This document shows, piece after piece, positions 26,762 to 36,039 of a stretch of 64,000 nucleotides of DNA (its first letter is position 1; every line of letters starts with the position of its first letter). The notes below the pieces were generated by a model. That model saw nothing but the letters and a program-made list of their open reading frames with translations, made no database searches and was not told the origin of the DNA. The stretch comes from Salinarchaeum sp. IM2453 (GTDB taxonomy: Archaea > Halobacteriota > Halobacteria > Halobacteriales > Salinarchaeaceae), in contig NZ_CP081183.1 of the NCBI RefSeq assembly GCF_019693215.1, positions 1,739,226 through 1,803,225 of the forward strand, read 5' to 3'. The translations under genes were made by a program, and so were the position numbers.

Positions 26762-26890
26762 GCATGCACAGTTGGTTCTGAATTCGTATTTCAACCTGTG
26801 GATGTGTTGGTTGTCGTTCCCCCGATGTTCAATTGTGCTGGTGTTAAATTGACACAATCATTATAACGCTACCGTGTTCATGCACTATAC

Positions 26891-27073
26891 ATGCAGGAAT
26901 CATGGATCCCTATCCAGTGTCCTGATTGCAACGAGCGATGGCAGGAGTCTCCCAGTGATTTACCACATCCTGATGGGACGTTCGTTTGTACACACTGTGA
27001 TGTAGAACGCCCAGTTGCAGAATTTATTCAAACACAACAGGGCCTCGAAATCCTTCGCAACTTTCATGCCTGA
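26891..27073 (+). CDS. Small zinc-finger protein
   Basis: 60 residues with two Cys pairs, CPDCNERW and CTHCDVERP, spaced as a zinc ribbon, after MQESWIPIQ. Small one-domain zinc-finger proteins are frequent in haloarchaea and several influence stress or biofilm behaviour; this one fits a family I recall as DUF7836, with unknown function. The ATG follows a TATA-like AT stretch at about 26865. Confidence 0.78.
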   Translation: MQESWIPIQCPDCNERWQESPSDLPHPDGTFVCTHCDVERPVAEFIQTQQGLEILRNFHA

Positions 27074-27264
27074 CCACTAATTGTAATCTGATCTATTCTG
27101 CTCACTTTGTTACCGTGTCAGCCTTGTGATTAAGTCCTGAAGCACTCCCTTGATTCGCCTGTAAACATTTCATATACTTTTGAGGCAACTCTTTGATAGT
27201 CATTGGAATCAAGTTATTGTCACCAATAAAGGGCAGAAATCGAACTACTAGAAATGCTGACCGC

Positions 27265-28731
27265 TTACTCAATTAGATCCGCGGCAATCTCTTCTATCTC
27301 CTGCTCAGACTTATCTCCAACAACAACCGTCATTATCTCATCATCTGTCCAAATTGCCGCCGATCCATCCGTTATCTCTCCTAAACTGTCTATATCAGGG
27401 GCTATCTCAGTAAGCTCAGATGCATTAACCACTGTTACCGACTCATTGTTGATTGTCGTCTCTGTTCCTTCGACCCACTCATCTAGCATAATACTGCTTT
27501 GGATAACGGCCACCGACGCTGTTTCATTTTGGTATACAGCACTGGCGACCTGTCCACCAATCTCTGGAATAGTTACTACCGTCCCAGAATCAAATTCGTA
27601 CTGCGCTGGTTCTGATTGTAGGTTGACTACCTCGGGTACAAATTCAAACTGTGTCTGGTCCTGTAGTTCGATGTAAGAGTTAATTACCTCCTGTTCCTGC
27701 TCTGGTGGCTCAAACGTACTGTCTGCAATGTCCCTGTCTATTTCAGTATCGAACTCAGCAGTAATGCTTCCGGTAGCTGTCGTTAACTCTTGTTTTACAA
27801 TGTGGTACTCATCCGTCGTAACCCAGTATGTCAATTCCCCATCTATTGACTCGTCTTCGTGAGTGACCGATACAACATGAACATCTTCTCCATTATATTC
27901 AGTTGTTTCAGTCCGTTCTATGACAATGCCTTCTTCGAATGCTGTTGCTTCTTGCTCGGCTTCTTCAGAAATATTTTCTATGACCGATTCAAGATCCTTC
28001 TCTACCATTTCATGCTCCTGGATGGCTTCGACCTTCTCAGTTAGATTGTACATTGACGCATTTGCTGAGAACATCTCTAAAGCATCGCCACCGGTTATGT
28101 TACTCTCTTCTCCGTTGTTCCCAAATAGCGGATGTTTAGAGTCATTGAGCAAAAGATCGCCATCTATTTCTCCGAATGATTCGTTAAGATCAAACTCTTG
28201 GTCTATTTCGTCAAGTGCTTCTTCAATTGTCTCTTGGCTTACGTTCTCTTTAGTAATATTTTCCCAGTCTTTTTCTTCTGATAAGTTCCCAGTGAATTCG
28301 TCTGTTATATTCCCGTACTCAAAACTCGCCACTTCCGCTCCTGTGAGTGTGTACACAGCAGCCCTCTCTTGTTCTATCTGTAGGTAATACTCGCCGTCTT
28401 CTGGGTGGATCCAACTATACTCTGCTGTCGTCGCTCCAGTCACTGACTGATTATCATACGATGCAGTCACTATAGATTGATTATCATCTGTTACAACCGT
28501 CTGTACCTCATACGTGCCTATCTCTGTAGTTTCATTTGACACTGTGACGGTTGCGTCGATTGAAACTGTTTCTGCTTCGTCATACTGGTTATATGCCTCC
28601 TCAAGAACCTCTTCACCAGTTGGATCTTCTGATCCAATGGTCACCCCAATTGCTGCCGCACCTGACACGCCAAGAAGTGCAACAGCAACAATTAGAGTGA
28701 CCCGTCCTATCCCGCGATTATCGACACCCAT
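27265..28731 (-). CDS. LolA-like / DUF4367-type secreted protein
   Basis: 488 residues from the ATG at 28729-28731 (19 extra upstream codons rejected). The N-terminus has one hydrophobic segment (VTLIVAVALLGVSGAAAIGV) acting as signal or anchor, with no lipobox Cys. Two repeats of a LolA-like half-barrel seem present (about 40-140 and 250-350), joined by an acidic Asn/Glu-rich region with many N-x-S/T sequons. The C-terminal 130 residues resemble DUF4367. It is divergent from a MacB-type ABC transporter, the usual haloarchaeal pairing, so it may receive or hand over a lipid or lipoprotein outside the membrane. Confidence 0.68.
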   Translation of the reverse strand: MGVDNRGIGRVTLIVAVALLGVSGAAAIGVTIGSEDPTGEEVLEEAYNQYDEAETVSIDATVTVSNETTEIGTYEVQTVVTDDNQSIVTASYDNQSVTGATTAEYSWIHPEDGEYYLQIEQERAAVYTLTGAEVASFEYGNITDEFTGNLSEEKDWENITKENVSQETIEEALDEIDQEFDLNESFGEIDGDLLLNDSKHPLFGNNGEESNITGGDALEMFSANASMYNLTEKVEAIQEHEMVEKDLESVIENISEEAEQEATAFEEGIVIERTETTEYNGEDVHVVSVTHEDESIDGELTYWVTTDEYHIVKQELTTATGSITAEFDTEIDRDIADSTFEPPEQEQEVINSYIELQDQTQFEFVPEVVNLQSEPAQYEFDSGTVVTIPEIGGQVASAVYQNETASVAVIQSSIMLDEWVEGTETTINNESVTVVNASELTEIAPDIDSLGEITDGSAAIWTDDEIMTVVVGDKSEQEIEEIAADLIE

Positions 28732-28833
28732 ATATCTAATATTATTAGGTGATGACGCGTAAAATACTCTCCGCCTCCGGTAGCACACGGATGTTTTTCA
28801 TACTTCTCGAGCAGATCAAGGTAGTTTCTCATT

Positions 28834-28885
28834 TATAGCGGTAGCGAGGCGAACGCTCACCGGCTTTAGCTGTGGGGGTCATCAA
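28834..28885. repeat. Solo PATE palindrome between divergent genes
   Basis: TTATAGCGGTAGCGAGGCGA, a CTCACCGGCTTTAGCTGTGG core and a GGTCATCAA end. It sits in the promoter region shared by the LolA-like gene and the ABC transporter. Confidence 0.65.
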
Positions 28886-28957
28886 TTGTCAGAGACAAGT
28901 CAACAGCCTCGCAGACGGCAGAACATTCAGCATGGTTGAGCCCGTATTGATATAGGT

Positions 28958-29665
28958 ATGAATGCAGTCCAATCGTCACAACATGAGTCAGTTGTAAAAC
29001 TTGACTCAGTCCGCAAAGAGTACGATCTTGGCGGAACTGTTGTTGCACTTGATGATATTTCACTAGAACTCTCAGAAGGGTCTTATACGGCGGTTATGGG
29101 TCCAAGCGGTTCAGGCAAGAGTACCCTCCTGAACCTAATCGGCGCATTAGATACTCCTACCAGCGGCAATGTCGTTGTCGATGACCAGAACGTTGCTACA
29201 TTATCTGAGTCCGAGCGTGCTTCTCTTCGTGGAACCACGATTGGGTTTATTTTCCAGACGTTTAACCTGATGCCCAGATTAACAGCAGTGGAAAACGTTG
29301 CACTACCTCTTTCGTTTGCTGGCGTTTCCCGTGAGCAACGACTTGATCGGGCTGTCCATCTACTTGAACAGGTGGGGCTTGGCGACCGAACAGATCACTT
29401 GCCGCCTGAGTTAAGCGGAGGTCAACGTCAGCGTGTTGCCATAGCCCGGGCACTGATTTCTGATCCAGAACTCATTCTTGCTGATGAGCCAACCGGTAAC
29501 GTAGATACAGAGACTGGTAAAGAAATTATGCAGCTTCTACAAGATGCCAATAATAATGGGAATACCATCCTGCTTGTTACACATTCCCGTCGTATCGCGG
29601 AGCACGCTGATCAAATTGTACATTTCAAGGACGGGGAGCTAATCGAGATTGAACAGCTTAACTAA
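28958..29665 (+). CDS. ABC transporter ATP-binding protein, MacB/LolD type
   Basis: 235 residues with Walker A GPSGSGKST at about 48-56, Q-loop FIFQTFNLMP, signature LSGGQRQRVAIARAL, Walker B LILADEPTGNVD and the switch His in LLVTHSRR. The LMPRLTAVENV and NVD sequences mark the LolD/MacB/FtsE group. It pairs with the permease that begins three bases after its stop. It energises a mechanotransmission-type exporter rather than classical import. Confidence 0.93.
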   Translation: MNAVQSSQHESVVKLDSVRKEYDLGGTVVALDDISLELSEGSYTAVMGPSGSGKSTLLNLIGALDTPTSGNVVVDDQNVATLSESERASLRGTTIGFIFQTFNLMPRLTAVENVALPLSFAGVSREQRLDRAVHLLEQVGLGDRTDHLPPELSGGQRQRVAIARALISDPELILADEPTGNVDTETGKEIMQLLQDANNNGNTILLVTHSRRIAEHADQIVHFKDGELIEIEQLN

Positions 29666-29667
29666 CA

Positions 29668-30927
29668 ATGGACCTAAAAGATACACTTCAAATTGCTGGT
29701 CGGTCACTGTATGGACACCGACTACGATCTACGCTAACTGTCGTCGGAATTGTAATTGGAATTGGTGCTGTCGTCGCCTTCGCAAGCTTTGGGTTCAGCG
29801 TTCAGGGTAATGTGCTTGATGAGTTCGAAGAAACGTCAGCTAACGAAATTGTTGTCGCTGAACAGCCTGATTTTGACTTTGATAGTCCAGGCTCGCCGCC
29901 TGACCTCGATGATTTTGGATCAGGCCCGATTTTTACTGAAACCGATGCGACTGAACTTGAGGGAATTGAGGGCGTAACTGATGTTGTTAGACAGGGCTCT
30001 GTATCTGGTGGTATCTCAGCATATAATGACTCCAACCTTTCGTTAGATCCTACGATAACTGCTATCAGTAGTAACCAGTTTGCTGATGACGATTTCATCA
30101 GTGGAGAAGTATATGAAGACGACGGTAATGGAATAGTCATCACTGAATCTACTCGTGAGAGTCTTCAGCAAAACGTCCCTGAAGAGAATATCTCTGTTGG
30201 GGGTACCATTACCGTTGATCCGACAGCAGAGGATGAGCAAACCCTTGCCATTGTTGGCATTATCGAAGAAACTGATACAACACTACTTCCAGACTTCGGC
30301 GATGGATATTATATATCTACCAATAGTGACCTGTACGATGGTTCTCTTGAGACCGACGGACTAATAGAGGAAACCGCTTACGAGCAATTGACAGTGACAG
30401 CATCTCCTGATAACGTTCGTGAGGTACAGGATAATGTTGAGGCATACATATTTGATGATTCTGATGCAGCAACTCAAAGTGACAATATTTCTGTTACATC
30501 AAGTTTAGATATTATTGAAGGCGTAGAGTCAGTTCTTACCGACGTTACACAGTTTGTTATCGGCATCGGCATCCTCGCATTAATTGTTGGAGCCTTTGGG
30601 ATTGCTAATATTATGCTTGTTAGCGTTACTGAGCGCACAAAAGAGATTGGTATCATGAAAGCAATCGGTGCTCGAAATCGTGATATTATGGGCCTGTTCC
30701 TTTCTGAATCAATTATGCTAGGAGTTCTTGGAGCTCTGGTTGGAATTCCAATTGGGCTTGGGACGGGCTATATTGCGTCATCTTACGCAGATGTCGGGTT
30801 CGTTATCCCATTCGATTGGATAGCGATTGCCGTTGGAATGGGAATTGCGACCGGAATCATTGCAGGATTGTACCCGGCGTGGCGTGCAACCCGAGTTGAT
30901 CCTATCGAAGCTCTTCGGTATGAATAA
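29668..30927 (+). CDS. ABC transporter permease, MacB/LolCE type
   Basis: 419 residues: TM1 at about 20-40, a large extracytoplasmic MacB-type domain of about 230 acidic residues, then three C-terminal TM segments (about 285-310, 340-360, 375-400) with the FtsX motif SVTERTKEIGIMKAIGARNR and a final YPAWRATRVDPIEALRYE. It is translated directly after the ATPase. The partner LolA-like protein is divergent. Haloarchaea lack an outer membrane, so the substrate is more likely a lipid, lipoprotein or surface compound. Confidence 0.92.
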   Translation: MDLKDTLQIAGRSLYGHRLRSTLTVVGIVIGIGAVVAFASFGFSVQGNVLDEFEETSANEIVVAEQPDFDFDSPGSPPDLDDFGSGPIFTETDATELEGIEGVTDVVRQGSVSGGISAYNDSNLSLDPTITAISSNQFADDDFISGEVYEDDGNGIVITESTRESLQQNVPEENISVGGTITVDPTAEDEQTLAIVGIIEETDTTLLPDFGDGYYISTNSDLYDGSLETDGLIEETAYEQLTVTASPDNVREVQDNVEAYIFDDSDAATQSDNISVTSSLDIIEGVESVLTDVTQFVIGIGILALIVGAFGIANIMLVSVTERTKEIGIMKAIGARNRDIMGLFLSESIMLGVLGALVGIPIGLGTGYIASSYADVGFVIPFDWIAIAVGMGIATGIIAGLYPAWRATRVDPIEALRYE

Positions 30928-31121
30928 CGGACTGTGATATCTTAGTTTATATAACGCACAGCTCAACGTTTTGGGTCTTATCTTGTAGTTTGCGAGATTT
31001 ACTGAGCTATACACGAAATCATCAACTTAACATAATCTGTTCTTTGTGTGGATAGACATGTCATACCATTATTAAGATAAAGAATAATAATTATAAAATA
31101 GGTCTGGTAATTAAAATTCAC

Positions 31122-32441
31122 ATGTCAGAAACACAGACAACAGCGTCGGACCAGACGGATCCAGGACCGGATGCTACTGGGACGATGGCTGAGCGGATTA
31201 TCGGTGACGCAGCAGGTCAATCTGTTGACGCCGGTGATGTCGTGTTGGCTGAAGTAGATAAAGCACTTCTACAGGACGGAACAGGCCCTTTAACGGTTCG
31301 ACAACTTCGTGATCTTGACTTAGTCCAATGTCAAATACCGGAAGGAACTGTTGTTTTCCTTGATCATCAGGCACCACCAATGAACGCTGAGATGGCTAAT
31401 GAGCATGATCTGCTACGTGAATTTGCCACTGAGGTTGGCTGTCAGCTGAGTGAAGTAGGCGACGGAATTTGTCATCAGGTCATGACATACGATTATACGG
31501 CTCCTGGTGACATTCTCGTTGGTGCTGACTCACACTCTGTTAGTGGTGGAGCTCTTGGTGCGATGGCAACTGGTATGGGAAGTACTGATGTTGGTGTTGC
31601 GTTTGCACTTGGTGAGACGTGGTTCCGTGTCCCTGAAGCAGATAAGTTCTATCTTGAGGGCGACCTTCCTGAAGGCGTCTATGCAAAAGATCTGATATTG
31701 CAGATTATCGGCGATGTCGGTGCTGATGGTGAGACCTATCGAGCAATGGAGTTTGTTGGCCCAGCAGTTGACAAGATGCGTATTGACGAGCGAATAACCG
31801 TTTCAAACATGGTTGTTGAGGCTGGAGCTAAGTGCGGAATTTTCCCGTCTGATGAACGAACCAAATCGTTCTTAGAAGAACGTGGCCGAGGAGATGACTG
31901 GATGCCTGTGTTTCCAAGTCCCAACGCCGAGTATGATCGCGAATTTACGTACGATCTGTCCGGGCTGTCTCCTGTTGTTGCCCGTCCTCATCAGGTCGAT
32001 AACGTTGTATCCATTGAAGATGAGAGTGTTCAAGACGTTGAAATTGATCAGGCCTTCCTTGGATCTTGTACAAATGGCCGGATTGAAGATCTCCGGATCG
32101 CTGCTGACATTCTGGAGGCCAACGATTGTGACACTGATTCCGGGGTCAGACTAATTGTTAACCCTGCTTCTCGTGAAGTATACGAACAAGCAATGGATGA
32201 GGGTATTCTCAAAACTCTCAATCGTGCCGGTGCGGCAGTTAATACGCCAGGCTGTGGTATCTGCTATGGAGGTCATCAGGGAGCGCTTGCTGACGATGAA
32301 GTTGCTATTGGATCGAATAACCGAAACTTCCGTGGCCGATTTGGTAACCCTGAATCTGAGGTTTATTTGGGTAGTCCAGCAACCGTCATTGCAAGTGCAA
32401 TCACAGGCGAAATCACAGATCCACGCGAGGTGATGCCATGA
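31122..32441 (+). CDS. LeuC-family dehydratase large subunit (3-isopropylmalate dehydratase/homoaconitase)
   Basis: 439 residues of the LeuC/homoaconitase group. Cluster ligands are visible as LGSCTNGR (one Cys) and PGCGICYGGHQG (two Cys), with the substrate motif GADSHSVSGGALGAMATGMG. A charged Thr/Asp-rich N-terminal extension of about 20 residues precedes MAERIIG. It forms the [4Fe-4S] subunit and overlaps the small-subunit gene by four bases. No other leucine gene is close, so 3-isopropylmalate is only the default substrate; citramalate or dimethylmalate-type acids are alternatives. Confidence 0.85.
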   Translation: MSETQTTASDQTDPGPDATGTMAERIIGDAAGQSVDAGDVVLAEVDKALLQDGTGPLTVRQLRDLDLVQCQIPEGTVVFLDHQAPPMNAEMANEHDLLREFATEVGCQLSEVGDGICHQVMTYDYTAPGDILVGADSHSVSGGALGAMATGMGSTDVGVAFALGETWFRVPEADKFYLEGDLPEGVYAKDLILQIIGDVGADGETYRAMEFVGPAVDKMRIDERITVSNMVVEAGAKCGIFPSDERTKSFLEERGRGDDWMPVFPSPNAEYDREFTYDLSGLSPVVARPHQVDNVVSIEDESVQDVEIDQAFLGSCTNGRIEDLRIAADILEANDCDTDSGVRLIVNPASREVYEQAMDEGILKTLNRAGAAVNTPGCGICYGGHQGALADDEVAIGSNNRNFRGRFGNPESEVYLGSPATVIASAITGEITDPREVMP

Positions 32442-33019
32442 GCGATCCAGCTAACATCGTTCAGGAAGGCAAAGAGCTTGAACGGGATGTATCGAATCTC
32501 AGCGGCCAGTCATGGTACGTTGGAGATGGCGTTTCTACCGATTTAATTGCCCCTGGCCGTTACTTCGACCTGCGATCTGACCTTGACCGACTTGCTGAGC
32601 ACACTCTTGAAGATGCTCAGTTACAGACAACTGACGAAGAGTTCATGCAGGTTTTTGAGCCAGGTGACTTCGTTGTCGCTGGTGAAAACTTTGGACAGGG
32701 CTCCTCTAGAGAACACGCTGCTGCTATCATCGAACGAGTTGGTGTGTCTGCTGTGATTGCCGAATCCTTTGCCCGTATCTTCTACCGAAATGCTATCAAC
32801 GTCGGTCTGCCGGTTATAACCTGTGACACTTCGCGCATTAGTGAAGGTGATGAATTGTCTGTTGACTTAGATGCTGGTGTCATTAATAATGAGACTACTG
32901 GCGAAACAATCGAATTTGATCCACTGCCGCCGCTAATGCGCCGACTTCTCAATGATGGTGGGCTAGTTAGACACATTGACCAGCACGGAAAGTTTGCTGA
33001 TGATCTGATCGCGGATTGA
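32438..33019 (+). CDS. LeuD-family dehydratase small subunit
   Basis: 193 residues. The swivelling-domain signature is seen in YVGDGVSTDLIAPGRYFDLR, in GENFGQGSSREHAAAIIERV and in AESFARIFYRNAINVGLPVI. The Ser/Arg of GSSREH contact the substrate carboxylates in the family. It is co-translated with the large subunit (ATG within the upstream stop region). It begins with about 20 residues of extra N-terminal sequence compared with typical archaeal LeuD. Substrate uncertainty is as for the large subunit. Confidence 0.86.
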   Translation: MSDPANIVQEGKELERDVSNLSGQSWYVGDGVSTDLIAPGRYFDLRSDLDRLAEHTLEDAQLQTTDEEFMQVFEPGDFVVAGENFGQGSSREHAAAIIERVGVSAVIAESFARIFYRNAINVGLPVITCDTSRISEGDELSVDLDAGVINNETTGETIEFDPLPPLMRRLLNDGGLVRHIDQHGKFADDLIAD

Positions 33020-33049
33020 ATCTTCAACCGAGAACCAGCACAGCTTCTT

Positions 33050-33103
33050 CGTGAACTCACCCCGGGGTCAAGCCCCGGGGGCAGTCGCCTTGACTGCCTG
33101 TAC
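33050..33103 (-). repeat. tnpB-end remnant forming two hairpins; possible terminator
   Basis: The flank motif GTGAACTCACCCC is followed by two perfect hairpins: CCCCGGGG-tcaag-CCCCGGGG and GCAGTC-gcctt-GACTGC. On the reverse strand one frame reads KATAPGA then a stop and PRGEF, like other tnpB ends. The position between the convergent leuD-like and PAP2 genes would suit a bidirectional transcription stop. Confidence 0.45.
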
Positions 33104-33176
33104 AAAGATAGCAACTCAGCTGCACAGGGATCAGACTGAACGAATAGTAGTCTGATACTTGTCAGGTGTCTGCTTG

Positions 33177-34100
33177 CTACTCTTTTTGTGTTTCAACCTT
33201 GCTACGGACCTTCTGTGCTTTGCTGCGGAGGGTATCCCAGACTGAATATATCTTACCACGGAGATGACTACCAGTGCTACGAATTTTGTCAAAAATATTA
33301 TATACTATCCTCGTCACTGAGAACCTATCAACCGTCATATCCGCTACTAATACACTTACCCACGCAAGTATCAGCCCAGCAATTACATCAACAACCCAGT
33401 GAATCGCTAGATATACTGTTGAAATGGCTACACTTGCCGCAAGTATTAGTGCGACCACATTCCAGACTGGGTAGGCATCCCGAGTTCGATATGCGAAAAT
33501 AGCTATTGTTGCTGAAAGTGAGGTATGTAATGATGGAAATACGTTTGTGTTGTCATTTACTTCTCGGGTTATATACTGCATTTCTGGTTGGAACTCATAG
33601 AGTGTCACTAAATCGGTGAACGTATTTCGTGGTCCATATAGCAGTACTAACGTATAAAACACGATTCCAACCATATAATTGACTGAATATGCGGTCAGTA
33701 ACTTTCTCAGGTGTATCGTATCTGTTAACACAAGATATGCGATAACTGGGAAAATCAGCATAAACGCGTATCCGTACACATATATGAACGAAAAATACAC
33801 TGTCAGCTCATGGATGACGACATCCTGAATAGCCAATATTATTGTTTCCTCATAGTCACTGATCGGTCCTATTGGTCGCCAACCGATGCGTCGAGATACT
33901 GCAAAAACCCTGTCTCTCGCAAAGCTATTAAATAACAAAATTCCAACCAATAATATTGCAATTGGTGCTGTCTGCTTGACTCGTCGTTTCCAATCCTTTC
34001 TCAGAGATAGAATCTGTCCCTTACTGACTGAGATTGCAGTCATTATGATAAGCATGACTGCAACGACAGCTGAGACATTAACTAGAAGTGCCCTAAGCAT
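33177..34100 (-). CDS. PAP2-family membrane phosphatase
   Basis: 307 residues with about six TM segments. The PAP2 active-site motifs are FPSLHTSLSATIAIFAYRTR (SLHTS) at about 190-209 and the later STVYLAIHWVVDVIAGL (HWVVD), so the catalytic His residues are present. The first motif KxxxxxxRP is weak. Such proteins dephosphorylate lipid phosphates or transfer head groups (Aur1-like). The C-terminus ends in a Lys/Arg-rich cytoplasmic tail of about 50 residues. It overlaps the last base of the upstream solute-binding protein gene and is surely co-transcribed with it. Confidence 0.85.
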   Translation of the reverse strand: MLRALLVNVSAVVAVMLIIMTAISVSKGQILSLRKDWKRRVKQTAPIAILLVGILLFNSFARDRVFAVSRRIGWRPIGPISDYEETIILAIQDVVIHELTVYFSFIYVYGYAFMLIFPVIAYLVLTDTIHLRKLLTAYSVNYMVGIVFYTLVLLYGPRNTFTDLVTLYEFQPEMQYITREVNDNTNVFPSLHTSLSATIAIFAYRTRDAYPVWNVVALILAASVAISTVYLAIHWVVDVIAGLILAWVSVLVADMTVDRFSVTRIVYNIFDKIRSTGSHLRGKIYSVWDTLRSKAQKVRSKVETQKE

Positions 34101-35947
34101 TATCCAAGCACAACTAAGTTTCCATCATCATCGTATCGGTAGCCAATATCCATAAACGCTTGTCTAGCTTGCTCCTCGAACGTATCCGATCCCTGGTCCC
34201 CGTAATACTCGACAATTGGATACTTGTCGCTGGACTCATCTGGATAATCAATATTGTTCGGCCACCACATTGCGTCCTCTGGGCTTTCCGGCAATGGAGT
34301 ATATGCAGCGGAAGCCTTCCCATCAAACTCTTCCTCAACTAACTGGTCAACATCAAATAATCCTGCAAATACCCTTCTAAAGTTCATATCGCTCATTGGC
34401 TTTTTACGGGCATTCAGTCCTAACTGATACAGCCGGTGATAATTCGAATCAAGAATATCTATATTTTCATCATCCTCTGCAACGCCTCCTGCATTATCCA
34501 TTTCTTCAGTCACAAGCGGCTCTATAAGGACATCAATAGTTCCATCTTCGATCAGATCGATAACTGTAGCTTGGTTTGCATCTAATGTAATAACAATCTC
34601 TTCTGCAATTGGCGATACAGAAATATCACTCTCTGAACCAATACTGAAATGATCTTCGTGTAGTGATAACTCAACCTCGTCGTTACCTTCATCTTCAACT
34701 TTATATGGGCCACTCCCGATTAGCGGCACGTCATCATCCAATGTCTCTTCCCACGACGTTCCTGCATCAATCCCAATGAATGAGCCATCGTCTAATTCTT
34801 CTTCCCATAGATATTTTGGAACAATAGGGGGTAATAAACATCGCTTCCAAGCATCCTCGTCAAATAGGCTATTTGCATCCTGTGATAGTTCAATTGTTAC
34901 TGATCTATCCTCTCCTGAAATCTCGTCTACAAGGGTAGATGTCCATTTATGTCGAGGGCTTGCAAATTCTGTTCCACCTTCTCCGCGCGTGAGATCGTTT
35001 ATTAGCCGGTAGCTAAATTTAATATCCTCAGCAGTTACTGGTGTTTTTTCCTCTCCTTCTTCTTCAGCGTGGAAGTATGCGTCATCCCTGAGTGTGATTG
35101 ATATCTTATTTCCTGAGCATGTAACATTCTCAGCGAGCCAAGGTTCGACTCCCTCACCTGTTTCAATCATTAGCGAATCGTATATCAAGTTGGTTGTCGG
35201 CCACTCATCTTGTCGCGATGTGAATGGGTTCAGGTTTGTTAATGGAGTGCTAACTGTTGTGCTCATCTCCAACTCATCGAGCATCTCTGAGGTCTCTGAC
35301 ATGTAACCCCATTTACGATCCATATAATCTCTATCCCACTCATCATATCGGTCTGTCCGAACTAATCTTTGCTCAGGCACACGACAAAGTGGGATCATTG
35401 GATACTCGTCATAAAACACAGAGAGGAATCGTTGAAGTGACTCTTCTGGATCTTCTGGACCTCCGTTTAAAAGAAACTGATTTTCCAGTCCAACAAACTG
35501 CTTGAGGTATGTGTCAACAGAAGAGTTCGTATATCCGTATGGATTTGCCCACCCTGCTTCTGTTAAATATTCTGAATGGAAAAGAAAGTAAAGCTGTTCT
35601 GGGTAGCGTAATTTCGGTAATGGGTATAGAAACGCATCAAAATCTTGATCGTAGAGAATCTTTGATACCAGCTCAGTATCTGTCCGCAAATCACGTTCTG
35701 TGTCTACACCCACTGTCTCAAGCTTTTCTATGAGGTCATTAGCTGTTTTAAGCCCTCCTTGATCACCTTCTTCTCCGATCTGTGCGGTTAACGTGAATTC
35801 CACCTGTTCTTCACTATCGTCAAAATACCGATCAATTATGTCTGTACAGCCGGAAAGTCCAGCACCTGCTCCAGCAATGACTGATCCAAGCAATGCGCGC
35901 CGAGAGACACTTTCTTTTTTTGGGTCAGTGGCAGGTGCCATTGTCAC
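34100..35947 (-). CDS. Tat lipoprotein, SBP_bac_5-type solute-binding protein with permuted lobes
   Basis: 615 residues. The N-terminus is a Tat signal (SVSRRALLG at 14-21) with a lipobox LSGC, Cys34. Residues 50-190 read like the C-terminal half of an oligopeptide-binding protein (EFTLTAQIG, ANDLIEKLETVGVD, DFDAFLYPL, EYPMIPL). Residues 235-600 then read like the N-terminal half (LTNLNPFTSRQ, IYDSLM, WLAENVTCSGNKISITLRD, TPVTAEDIKFSY, NFRRVFAGLFDVDQLVEEEF), and the protein ends at DIGYRYDDDGNLVVLG, just where the usual order would continue into EFTLTA. No permease or ATPase gene adjoins; a PAP2 gene follows with a one-base overlap. The ligand is unknown. Confidence 0.82.
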   Translation of the reverse strand: MTMAPATDPKKESVSRRALLGSVIAGAGAGLSGCTDIIDRYFDDSEEQVEFTLTAQIGEEGDQGGLKTANDLIEKLETVGVDTERDLRTDTELVSKILYDQDFDAFLYPLPKLRYPEQLYFLFHSEYLTEAGWANPYGYTNSSVDTYLKQFVGLENQFLLNGGPEDPEESLQRFLSVFYDEYPMIPLCRVPEQRLVRTDRYDEWDRDYMDRKWGYMSETSEMLDELEMSTTVSTPLTNLNPFTSRQDEWPTTNLIYDSLMIETGEGVEPWLAENVTCSGNKISITLRDDAYFHAEEEGEEKTPVTAEDIKFSYRLINDLTRGEGGTEFASPRHKWTSTLVDEISGEDRSVTIELSQDANSLFDEDAWKRCLLPPIVPKYLWEEELDDGSFIGIDAGTSWEETLDDDVPLIGSGPYKVEDEGNDEVELSLHEDHFSIGSESDISVSPIAEEIVITLDANQATVIDLIEDGTIDVLIEPLVTEEMDNAGGVAEDDENIDILDSNYHRLYQLGLNARKKPMSDMNFRRVFAGLFDVDQLVEEEFDGKASAAYTPLPESPEDAMWWPNNIDYPDESSDKYPIVEYYGDQGSDTFEEQARQAFMDIGYRYDDDGNLVVLG

Positions 35948-36039
35948 CTAGTAAATATGATTCACGCACAAATAACGCTAACCATCTCTATATTACTGAT
36001 TATATATCTAAATACCAGCACGAATTATTAACAGCTACA

